Origin: Asticcacaulis sp.
Lineage (GTDB): Bacteria; Pseudomonadota; Alphaproteobacteria; Caulobacterales; Caulobacteraceae
Reading direction: 5' to 3'
Assembly (NCBI RefSeq): GCF_020217185.1
Contig: NZ_JAIWNX010000060.1
Coordinates: 1 to 10,000 of the forward strand
Length of the DNA: 10,000 nt
Shown: positions 1 through 5,203 of the stretch, piece by piece
Numbering within the stretch: the stretch's first letter is position 1
Layout of the letters: each line of letters starts with the position of its first letter
The notes under the pieces: model-generated
What the model was told of the DNA's origin: nothing
What the model saw: the letters and a program-made list of their open reading frames with translations, nothing else
The model's database searches: none
Position numbers and translations under genes: made by a program

Positions 1-1
1 C

Positions 2-514
2 CAGGTCGCCGCCAGCTTCGGCGTGCGCGGCGAATTCAAGCTGATCAGCCATATGGACGATCCGCTGAGCGTACTGGAATATAACCCCCTGTATAACCCG
101 CGCGGCGAACCCGCGCTGGTTATCACGGCGGCGCGCGTTCATAAGGGCGCTCTGGTCGTCAAGGCCGAAGGTATCGCCGACAAGGACAAGGCCGACGCGC
201 TCAAAGGGCTGAAACTCTACGTCCGCCGCGAAGACCTGCCCGAAGTCGAGGACGAGGACGATTTCTACATCACCGACCTGATCGGTCTTGAGGTGCGTGG
301 CACCGATGGATCGGTGATCGGACGGCTGAAAGGCGTCGAGGATTTTGGCGCGGGCGATCTGCTCGATATCCAGCCCAAAGGCGGCGCCAGCTATTTCCTG
401 ATGTTCACCCGCGAAAACGTGCCGGAGGTGAATATCGGCGCAGGCTATGTGGTGATCGCGCCGCCGGATGAGGTGATCGTCCCGGCAGAGGCAGACCCTC
501 AGACCGATCATTGA
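2..514 (+). CDS. rimM: Ribosome maturation factor RimM (5' end outside window)
   Basis: RimM assists late maturation of the 30S ribosomal subunit by binding ribosomal protein S19 near the 16S rRNA head. The frame is open from base 2 and reads QVAASFGVRGEFKLISH, which matches the conserved VGRVxxxFGVRGEV start of RimM, so only roughly the first ten codons are missing. The GTG at 23 is an internal valine codon, not the start. The N-terminal RimM barrel covers the first ~85 visible residues. A PRC-barrel follows, beginning near FYITDLIGLEV and ending with the typical NVPEVN and GYVVIAPPDEVI segments. In many bacteria rimM lies between rpsP and trmD; here a strong terminator follows the stop directly and the next gene is unrelated, so trmD is not immediately downstream. 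The identification is secure. Confidence 0.95.
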   Translation, partial: QVAASFGVRGEFKLISHMDDPLSVLEYNPLYNPRGEPALVITAARVHKGALVVKAEGIADKDKADALKGLKLYVRREDLPEVEDEDDFYITDLIGLEVRGTDGSVIGRLKGVEDFGAGDLLDIQPKGGASYFLMFTRENVPEVNIGAGYVVIAPPDEVIVPAEADPQTDH

Positions 515-535
515 TAAGCCATAAGTTGGATGCTT

Positions 536-576
536 TTTCAGGCCTGTTCGTTGACGCGGACGGGCCTGAAATTTTA
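536..576 (+). terminator. Intrinsic terminator of rimM
   Basis: A 15-bp stem pairs 536-550 with 557-571 around the six-base loop TTGACG. Its outer part, TTCAGGCC against GGCCTGAA, is perfect; the inner part contains two G-U pairs. The stem is followed by TTTTA at 572-576. It lies 21 bp after the rimM stop codon and should end the ribosomal-maturation transcript before the PadR promoter region. Confidence 0.8.
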
Positions 577-596
577 TCGACCTATTTCAAACACAA

Positions 597-612
597 TTCA
601 GATATATCTAAA
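597..612. promoter_or_regulatory. AT-rich dyad, candidate operator of the PadR operon
   Basis: TTCAGATATATCTAAA is a 16-bp inverted repeat with 7 of 8 pairs matching; its core AGATATATCT is perfectly self-complementary. It lies 71 bp before the PadR start codon, in the only AT-rich part of this intergenic region. PadR-family regulators commonly repress their own promoter by binding such dyads, and E. coli YqjI acts on dyad sites in its own and yqjH promoters. A second, weaker dyad, TCAGA-N6-TCTGA at 665-680, overlaps the ribosome-binding site and shares the TCAGA and TATCT elements. I could not place a convincing -35/-10 pair. The operator role is inferred. Confidence 0.4.
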
Positions 613-683
613 TACACACCAGTGACACACGGAACTCATCGTGATCCTGATAGGTTATAGACACTCAGAAAGGTATCTGACTC

Positions 684-1256
684 ATGAGGGACTTTCCCTT
701 TGGACGTGGGCGGGGCGGTGGTCATCATCGCGGCTGGCCCGAAGAGGGCCGTGGCGGCCCGTTTGGTGAGCGCGGGCCCGGTCGGCACGGCCGGGGTGGA
801 CGTCGCGGTCGCGGCTTCGGTCATGGCGGCCTGCGGCTGGTGCTGCTCCGGCTGATCAGCGATAAGCCCAGCCACGGCTATGAACTGATCCGCGCCATCG
901 ACGACCATTTCAACGGTCAGTACGCGCCGTCGCCCGGCATTGTCTATCCGGCCCTGAGCTGGCTGGAAGATGGCGGCTTCATCACCATCACCCCCGATGC
1001 CGAAGGCCGCAAGGTCGCCACCATCACCGAAGCGGGCACGGCCTTTCTGGCTGAGCGCGCCGAAGAGGTGGAACGCCTGTTTGCCGAGGCCCCGCAAAGC
1101 GCGCCGGAAGGGCCGGACTTCGCGCCGATCTTTCGCGCCATGGACAATCTCAAGGCGGCTCTGCGCAACCGCGCGGCGCGACCACTGACGCAGGACGAAC
1201 TGCACGCCATTGTCGATGGTATCGACGATCTGGCCCGCCGTATCGAGAGGTCGTGA
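684..1256 (+). CDS. PadR-family transcriptional regulator, YqjI-like
   Basis: This is a DNA-binding repressor of 190 residues, probably autoregulatory. Residues 1-49 form a Gly/Arg-rich tail with a HH pair at 14-15 and single His at 35 and 47. The PadR winged helix spans about 50-115, with GGLRLVLLRLISDKPSHGYEL, SPGIVYPALSWLEDGGFI and EGRKVATITEAG as the family hallmarks. The C-terminal ~75 residues are the usual dimerisation helices. Layout and wording closely resemble E. coli YqjI, a nickel-responsive repressor of the ferric-siderophore reductase YqjH, and the next gene here is a YqjH-type reductase. In contrast to E. coli YqjI, whose tail is rich in His and Cys, this protein contains no cysteine and few histidines, so metal sensing may be weaker or different. 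The start ATG follows GAAAGG at 668-673. Family call is firm; the effector is not known. Confidence 0.88.
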   Translation: MRDFPFGRGRGGGHHRGWPEEGRGGPFGERGPGRHGRGGRRGRGFGHGGLRLVLLRLISDKPSHGYELIRAIDDHFNGQYAPSPGIVYPALSWLEDGGFITITPDAEGRKVATITEAGTAFLAERAEEVERLFAEAPQSAPEGPDFAPIFRAMDNLKAALRNRAARPLTQDELHAIVDGIDDLARRIERS

Positions 1257-1257
1257 G

Positions 1258-1995
1258 ATGGCGCAAGACAATCGCACACCCCTGCGCGTTCGCTTCGAAC
1301 TGCGCCGCCGCGAACTGCGGGTGGCTGAGCGTCACCTGCTGACACCACATATGCTGCGTCTGGTCCTCAGTGGCGATCTGGAGGGGTTTCAGTCACTGGG
1401 CTTCGATGATCATGTGAAGCTCTTGTTTCCCGATCCGCACGGCGGAGAAACGCCGGTCATGCGCGACTACACGCCGCGCGCCTTTGATGTGAGCAAGAGG
1501 CGGCTGACCCTCGACTTTGCCCTGCATGACCCGGCGGGACCGGCCACCCAATGGGCGTTACAAGCGAAGATCGGCGATGCGCTGCACATTGGCGGCCCGC
1601 GCGGTTCGCAGGTGTGGCCGGATGCGTTCGATCATTATCTCCTGATCGGAGATGAAACAGCCTTGCCGGCCATCGGTCGTCGTCTGGAAACCGCCCCGGC
1701 GGGTCAGGCGATAACCGTGCTGGCCATGGTCGAAACTGCGGCTGAGCGTCAGGCGTGGGTCACTCAGGCCAGGGCGGATATTCGCTGGATTTATCGTGCC
1801 GAAGCCGATGATGTGCTGAGCGCCATCGACGCTCTGACCCTCCCTGCCGATCCGCTGGTGTGGATCGCCGGAGAGGCGCAGTGGGCCCGAACGGTGCGGG
1901 CGCATCTGCACGACAAAGGCCTCAATCCGAAAGGGATCAAGGCCTCTGGCTACTGGCTGAAGGGCGAAGCGGGCGCGCACACCTCGCTTGATTAA
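1258..1995 (+). CDS. Siderophore-interacting protein, YqjH-like FAD/NAD(P)H ferric-siderophore reductase
   Basis: A cytoplasmic flavoenzyme of 245 residues that is expected to reduce Fe(III)-siderophore complexes with NAD(P)H so that iron is released. The FAD-binding N-terminal barrel (residues ~10-118) carries the signature RDYTPR at 69-74. The C-terminal SIP domain (~120-240) carries GDETALPAI at 131-139, the nucleotide-binding segment IAGEAQ at 203-208, and the family-specific KASGYWLKGEAG near the end. An upstream GTG at 1210 in the same frame lies inside the regulator gene. The ATG at 1258 is preferred because it has GAGAGG seven bases ahead and sits one base after the regulator's TGA, which implies translational coupling. 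The PadR-SIP pairing repeats the known yqjI/yqjH association, although those two genes are divergent in E. coli and form a single unit here. The substrate siderophore cannot be told. Confidence 0.9.
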   Translation: MAQDNRTPLRVRFELRRRELRVAERHLLTPHMLRLVLSGDLEGFQSLGFDDHVKLLFPDPHGGETPVMRDYTPRAFDVSKRRLTLDFALHDPAGPATQWALQAKIGDALHIGGPRGSQVWPDAFDHYLLIGDETALPAIGRRLETAPAGQAITVLAMVETAAERQAWVTQARADIRWIYRAEADDVLSAIDALTLPADPLVWIAGEAQWARTVRAHLHDKGLNPKGIKASGYWLKGEAGAHTSLD

Positions 1996-2049
1996 CGAAA
2001 GCTCCGCAAGCCTGATCTGTAACGGCCTGTGTGGCGTATTAAAGCCACA

Positions 2050-2078
2050 TTGACGTTTGATAGTGGAGGCTCAATACT
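2050..2078 (+). promoter_or_regulatory. Candidate sigma-70-type promoter for the lipoprotein gene
   Basis: TTGACG at 2050-2055 is followed 17 bp later by AATACT at 2073-2078, which agrees with the -10 consensus at four of six positions. It stands 47 bp upstream of the lipoprotein ATG. Just before it, TGTGGC at 2030-2035 pairs with GCCACA at 2044-2049; this hairpin has no T-run and may only weakly end the reductase transcript. Prediction from consensus only. Confidence 0.35.
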
Positions 2079-2124
2079 CCCTCGCCAATCGGGGCTTTTT
2101 CACAGGGAGTTGAGTGTTAAGACC

Positions 2125-2667
2125 ATGCGTAAGATGATGATTGGTGCGGCACTTGGTGTCTCTCTGGTAACGCTCGCCGCCTGCGCGACCCCCACTCCTT
2201 ATCAGCCTGTGACCGGTGACCCGTCTTCGTCTCTGGCGCGCGGCTATTCCGACCAGCGGATCGAAGCCAATCGCTACCGCCTGAAATTCTCCGGCAACTC
2301 CTCGACCTCGCGTGAGACGGTCGAAGACTATATGCTGTACCGCGCCGCCGAACTGGCGCTGGAAAACGGCTATGACTGGTTCAGTCTGGTGGGCCGCAAC
2401 ACCAAGGAAGACCGCACGACGACCACCACCTATCGTGATCCGTTCCCGCGCCTCTATGGCGGCTTCTACTACCGCTATTATCGCGGTGGCTGGGGCTCAT
2501 GGGGCGCTTGGGAAGAGGATCAGACGACCTTCTATCGCTACGAAACCTCGGCCGAAGTCATCTTCGGCAAGGGCGAAAAGCCGAGCGATCCCAATGCCTA
2601 TGACGCGCGCGAGGTGAAACAGAACCTCGACCCGCGTATTGTGCGACCGGCCACGGATCGCCGCTGA
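2125..2667 (+). CDS. CC0125/CC1285-type lipoprotein of unknown function
   Basis: A small envelope lipoprotein of 180 residues. The N-terminus MRKMMIGAAL is followed by a hydrophobic stretch and the lipobox LAAC, with the lipidated cysteine at residue 20. The mature part contains YSDQRIEANRYRLKFSGNS (41-59) and RETVEDYMLYRAAELALENGYDWF (63-86), which I recognise as the core of a Caulobacterales lipoprotein family named after C. crescentus CC0125/CC1285; no function is known to me. Residues 110-130 are rich in Tyr, Gly and Trp (YGGFYYRYYRGGWGSWG) and could be surface exposed. The frame is open upstream to a GTG at 2029, but the signal peptide only makes sense from the ATG at 2125. AGGGAG at 2104-2109 lies 15 bases before that ATG, an unusually long spacing, so initiation may be weak. 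The gene ends just before a strong terminator and appears monocistronic. Confidence 0.85.
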   Translation: MRKMMIGAALGVSLVTLAACATPTPYQPVTGDPSSSLARGYSDQRIEANRYRLKFSGNSSTSRETVEDYMLYRAAELALENGYDWFSLVGRNTKEDRTTTTTYRDPFPRLYGGFYYRYYRGGWGSWGAWEEDQTTFYRYETSAEVIFGKGEKPSDPNAYDAREVKQNLDPRIVRPATDRR

Positions 2668-2672
2668 ACTAT

Positions 2673-2700
2673 AAAGGGAGCCGAGAGGCTCCCTTTTTTA
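2673..2700. terminator. Intrinsic terminator between convergent genes
   Basis: A perfect 10-bp stem (2673-2682 with 2687-2696; arms AAAGGGAGCC and GGCTCCCTTT) closes on a GAGA tetraloop of GNRA type and continues into a T-run through 2699. It is a strong terminator for the plus-strand lipoprotein gene. The stop codon of the minus-strand DUF6065 gene lies in the T-run at 2698-2700. Read from the minus strand, the hairpin follows that stop and has three U residues after it, so it probably works in both directions. Confidence 0.92.
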
Positions 2701-3453
2701 TTTCGGTTCGTCGATGCCTTCGTAGCGCACAGGGTTCACGCGGCGGCGGTTCATATGCTCCAGCGGGGCTTCCGACTGATCCGGCAGTTCGCCCTTGTGG
2801 TAAAACTTCTGCCAGGCCTGTTTGATGGCCGCCGGGTCGCGGTTGACGAGGCTCTCATTAAATTTCGCGCGGCTTTCTGACCACGCCTTGAACTGTTCCA
2901 GCAGGTCCGGGTCGGCCTCGATCGGCTTGACCACCGGCTGCACCTCATCCGTTTTGCGATGCTCGATGACATTGATGAAGCAGAAGGGTTCGCCCTTCTG
3001 GAAATGCACGACGCCCGGCCGCGTGAAGCGCCAGTTCATCGTAAAGGGAAACGGCAGCCAGTCGGTTTCGATCAGGCCTGTCAGGGGCGCGATACCGTCC
3101 TTGACGTGGTTGGGCGCGCCCGTGGCCCACAGCGCAAAGCCCGGCGGCGTGCGGAAGAGATAACCCGTATGGAAGGTGACGATGCCCTGGCTGAAATGGC
3201 TCTGCACAAAGTGTTCGACGTGCACGCCGGGGCGGTCACCGGTGATGATGATGTCGCTGGCCAGCTTACCGCCGTTCCATTCCATCGTAATGTCTTCGGG
3301 AACCAGCAGTTCCCAGCCGGTCGAATTGGCCATGGTGAGCGGCAGGCAGCGATAGGGGAAGCGGTTGGAAAACGCATCCATCCAATCACGGTCGGTGCGG
3401 CCGGGGATGATTTCACGCGGGCCGGCCTGAACGACAAAACATTCCAATTCCAT
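2698..3453 (-). CDS. DUF6065 family protein
   Basis: A 251-residue protein without signal peptide or membrane segment, so probably cytoplasmic. I recognise it as DUF6065 from the succession RFPYRCLPLTMANSTGWEL (31-49), MEWNGG (57-62), VEHFVQSHFSQGIVTFHTGYLFRT (79-102), DGIAPLTGLIETDWLPFPFTMNWRFTRPG (119-147) and KGEPFCFI (153-160), ending in a charged helical tail with AIKQAWQKFYHKGE. The strings of conserved aromatic, His, Asp and Glu residues suggest a ligand- or metal-binding beta fold, but no reaction is established as far as I know. The start codon has AGGAG 11 bases upstream. The gene is transcribed away from the tRNA deacylase gene, with only 29 bp between the two start codons, and is convergent with the lipoprotein gene. 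Function is unknown. Confidence 0.82.
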   Translation of the reverse strand: MELECFVVQAGPREIIPGRTDRDWMDAFSNRFPYRCLPLTMANSTGWELLVPEDITMEWNGGKLASDIIITGDRPGVHVEHFVQSHFSQGIVTFHTGYLFRTPPGFALWATGAPNHVKDGIAPLTGLIETDWLPFPFTMNWRFTRPGVVHFQKGEPFCFINVIEHRKTDEVQPVVKPIEADPDLLEQFKAWSESRAKFNESLVNRDPAAIKQAWQKFYHKGELPDQSEAPLEHMNRRRVNPVRYEGIDEPK

Positions 3454-3482
3454 TACGCTTCGGGCTCCTGTAAACGCGACGA

Positions 3483-3992
3483 ATGACCGAAAACAGCTTT
3501 TATACGCAAAGCACCCTGCTTCAAGCCCTAAACGGCTGGGGCCTGTTGCCGCGGACCACTGAACATGAGGCGGTGTTTCGCGTCGGTGAAGGCGAAGGGA
3601 TCAAGGATACTCTCCCCGGTGCCCACAGCAAAAACCTGTTCCTGAAGGACGATAAGGGGCAATTGTGGCTGATCAGCGCCGAACAGCAGACGCAGATCAA
3701 TCTGAAAGCCCTGCCGAAAGTCATCGGGTCCGGGCGTCTGAGTTTCGGTTCCGAGGAACGCTTGTATCAGGCGCTGGGCGTGCGACCGGGTTCGGTGACA
3801 GCGCTGGCCCTGATCAACGACCCGGAGCACAAGGTCAGATTTATTCTTGATCAGCGGTTGTATGACGCTGCGATCGTCAACTTCCACCCGCTGATCAATA
3901 CGGCGACCACGGCGCTCGATCAGGCCGATTTCCGGCGCTTTCTGGACAAGCTGGGCCGCGACTACCGGGTTATCGATTTTTCGGACGTGTAG
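3483..3992 (+). CDS. Ala-tRNA(Pro) deacylase (ProXp-ala / PrdX, YbaK fold)
   Basis: A freestanding trans-editing enzyme of 169 residues that hydrolyses alanine wrongly attached to tRNA(Pro) by prolyl-tRNA synthetase; it acts in the cytoplasm. The single YbaK/ProX domain shows the family landmarks in order: HEAVFRVGEG (28-37), LPGAHSKNLFLKD (44-56) with the conserved lysine at 50, ISAEQQTQINLKAL (64-77), GSGRLSFGSEERLYQALGV (82-100), GSVTALALIND (103-113) and NFHPLINTATTAL (133-145). C. crescentus has a well-studied enzyme of this group. The gene lacks a good ribosome-binding site before its ATG. Its stop TAG is followed directly by the ATG of the ROK regulator with no intervening base, so the two are likely translated in a coupled way, although no functional link is known. 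Promoter elements must lie inside the divergent DUF6065 gene or in the 29-bp gap. Confidence 0.9.
   Translation: MTENSFYTQSTLLQALNGWGLLPRTTEHEAVFRVGEGEGIKDTLPGAHSKNLFLKDDKGQLWLISAEQQTQINLKALPKVIGSGRLSFGSEERLYQALGVRPGSVTALALINDPEHKVRFILDQRLYDAAIVNFHPLINTATTALDQADFRRFLDKLGRDYRVIDFSDV
3499..3524 (-). promoter_or_regulatory. Candidate promoter of the DUF6065 gene inside the divergent gene
   Basis: Read on the minus strand, TTGAAG (3524 to 3519) is followed after 14 bp by TATAAA (3504 to 3499), in the first codons of the deacylase gene. The short spacing resembles housekeeping promoters described for Caulobacter. It would give a leader of about 40 nt that contains the AGGAG ribosome-binding site. 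Consensus match only. Confidence 0.35.
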
Positions 3993-5075
3993 ATGTTTCC
4001 CCACCTGACCCACGGCCATCGCAAGGTGCTTGAGGCCCTGGTCCGCCACGGGACGGCAGCGCGTGCCGAGCTGGCCGAGGCGTCGGGCTATACGCGACCG
4101 GCCGTGACCAATCTGGTGCGCGACCTGATGGATTGGGGACTGGTCGAGGAAGATAACGGGGCCTATGTGCACACCGGGCGGCGGGGTCAGCCGCAAAAGC
4201 CGGTGTCGCTGCGGTCGGGCGCGGCCTACGCCTTTGGTATCGGCTTTACGGCCGGGGCGCTCGATCTGGTGGCGATGGATCTGGGCGGTCGGGTGGTCGG
4301 CCGCACGCGCACGCCGCTGGTCGAACCGACGCCGCGCGCCGTGCTGGAGGCCGTGCAGCAGCAACTGGAAAGCGCCTATGGCAAGAGCCACGTAGTGCGC
4401 TGGCGGCAACTGGGCTTCGGTATTGGGGTGCCGGCGGACCTGCCACCCGAACAGGCGCAGGCGTGGACTCTGGCCTATCGCCGCGAGGAACTGATCAGCT
4501 ATTTCGCCAACAATCTTGAGGGGCCGGCCTTTATCGAAGCCGAACCTCTGGCCTGCGGCATTGGCGAGCGCGTCTTTGGTATTGGCGCGCGCTATCAGAC
4601 CTATCTGATCGTGCATATCGGGCTTGAGATCGGCGGGGCGCTGTTTATCGAAGGGCGCCCGTTCCGGGGAGGGCAGGGTATGTCTGGGGCGGGACAGATC
4701 GGGCAGTTTTTCAGCGAGGCGGAGTCTCCGGATGGTCGCGACCTGATGAAGGCTCTGACCACCGCTGGTTTCGGGGTGGGCGACCTTAGCGATCTCGATA
4801 TCCTGCCCGAAGCGGCACAGGGCGTGATTGAGGACTGGACACACAGCGCAGCCGCGCGTCTGTCGGTGGGTCTGGCCAAACTCAGTCCGTTCCTCAGCCC
4901 CGACGCCATCATCCTGACCGGTCGCCTCAGCCCCTCAATCCTCAAAGCGCTGGCCGAGGCGATGCAGTTGGGCGAGGGCGCGCCGGTGGTCGAAGCCTCG
5001 CGGCTGGGCGCGTTTCAAACGGCCATAGGTGCGGCGGCCCTGCCAGTGTTTTGTAATCTGTTGCCGCAGGGGTAA
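3993..5075 (+). CDS. ROK-family transcriptional regulator (NagC/XylR type)
   Basis: A predicted sugar-responsive DNA-binding regulator of 360 residues. Residues 9-52 form a winged helix-turn-helix (RKVLEALVRHG, ELAEASGYTRPAVTNLVRDLMDWGLV), with the typical wing GRRGQPQKP at 62-70. Residues ~80-352 are a ROK (sugar-kinase fold) sensor domain: GIGFTAGALDLVAMDLGG, GFGIGVPAD, VHIGLEIGGALFIEGRPFRGGQG and DAIILTGRLS. It should not be a kinase: the usual Asn-Asp before AxxAxGE appears as Ala183-Glu184, and the DxGxT phosphate motif is not preserved. The structural zinc cluster CxCGxxGC found in many ROK proteins is also missing; only Cys188 and Cys354 occur. The ATG abuts the stop codon of the deacylase gene and has no clear ribosome-binding site, so coupling is likely. 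The downstream rhamnosidase gene is the obvious candidate target, by proximity alone. Confidence 0.88.
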   Translation: MFPHLTHGHRKVLEALVRHGTAARAELAEASGYTRPAVTNLVRDLMDWGLVEEDNGAYVHTGRRGQPQKPVSLRSGAAYAFGIGFTAGALDLVAMDLGGRVVGRTRTPLVEPTPRAVLEAVQQQLESAYGKSHVVRWRQLGFGIGVPADLPPEQAQAWTLAYRREELISYFANNLEGPAFIEAEPLACGIGERVFGIGARYQTYLIVHIGLEIGGALFIEGRPFRGGQGMSGAGQIGQFFSEAESPDGRDLMKALTTAGFGVGDLSDLDILPEAAQGVIEDWTHSAAARLSVGLAKLSPFLSPDAIILTGRLSPSILKALAEAMQLGEGAPVVEASRLGAFQTAIGAAALPVFCNLLPQG

Positions 5076-5093
5076 GTCTGTAAGTCTTATCGG

Positions 5094-5115
5094 AACTCGG
5101 GAACAGGGTCGAGTT
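5094..5115. promoter_or_regulatory. Inverted repeat upstream of the rhamnosidase gene, candidate operator
   Basis: AACTCG (5094-5099) and CGAGTT (5110-5115) are perfect inverted arms separated by 10 bp, so the half-site centres are about one and a half helical turns apart. It sits in the 128-bp gap between the ROK regulator and the rhamnosidase, 88 bp before the rhamnosidase ATG. No T-run follows, which argues against a terminator. A weak -35/-10 pair, TTGCCT (5139-5144) and TATGCA (5163-5168) with an 18-bp spacer, lies downstream. Whether the ROK protein binds here is unknown. Confidence 0.3.
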
Positions 5116-5203
5116 GTCCACTCCAAACTCAATGAGCCTTGCCTGACGACAACAGAACCCAATATGCAAACAAAATAACATTGGAAAATAAAGGAAACGC
5201 GCC

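Noticed and set aside
551..579. TTGACG in the rimM terminator loop as a -35 element for the PadR operon
   Set aside because: The sequence 17 bp downstream (TTATCG) is a poor -10 match, and the hexamer is explained as the hairpin loop.
636..1277. Minus-strand open frame opposite the PadR gene
   Set aside because: The plus strand carries an unmistakable PadR domain with a ribosome-binding site; the antisense translation shows no family pattern.
2029..2124. Upstream extension of the lipoprotein to the GTG at 2029
   Set aside because: The extension would bury the lipoprotein signal peptide in the interior of the protein, and it overlaps a hairpin and a candidate promoter.
2959..3486. Plus-strand open frame opposite the DUF6065 gene
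   Set aside because: The minus strand encodes the conserved DUF6065 sequence with a ribosome-binding site; the antisense product has no motif and would also overlap the deacylase start.
3528..4844. Long minus-strand open frame (438 codons) opposite the deacylase and ROK genes
   Set aside because: It is antisense to two genes with clear family motifs; its translation is rich in Arg, His, Gln and Pro with no recognisable domain, as expected for the shadow of GC-rich codons.
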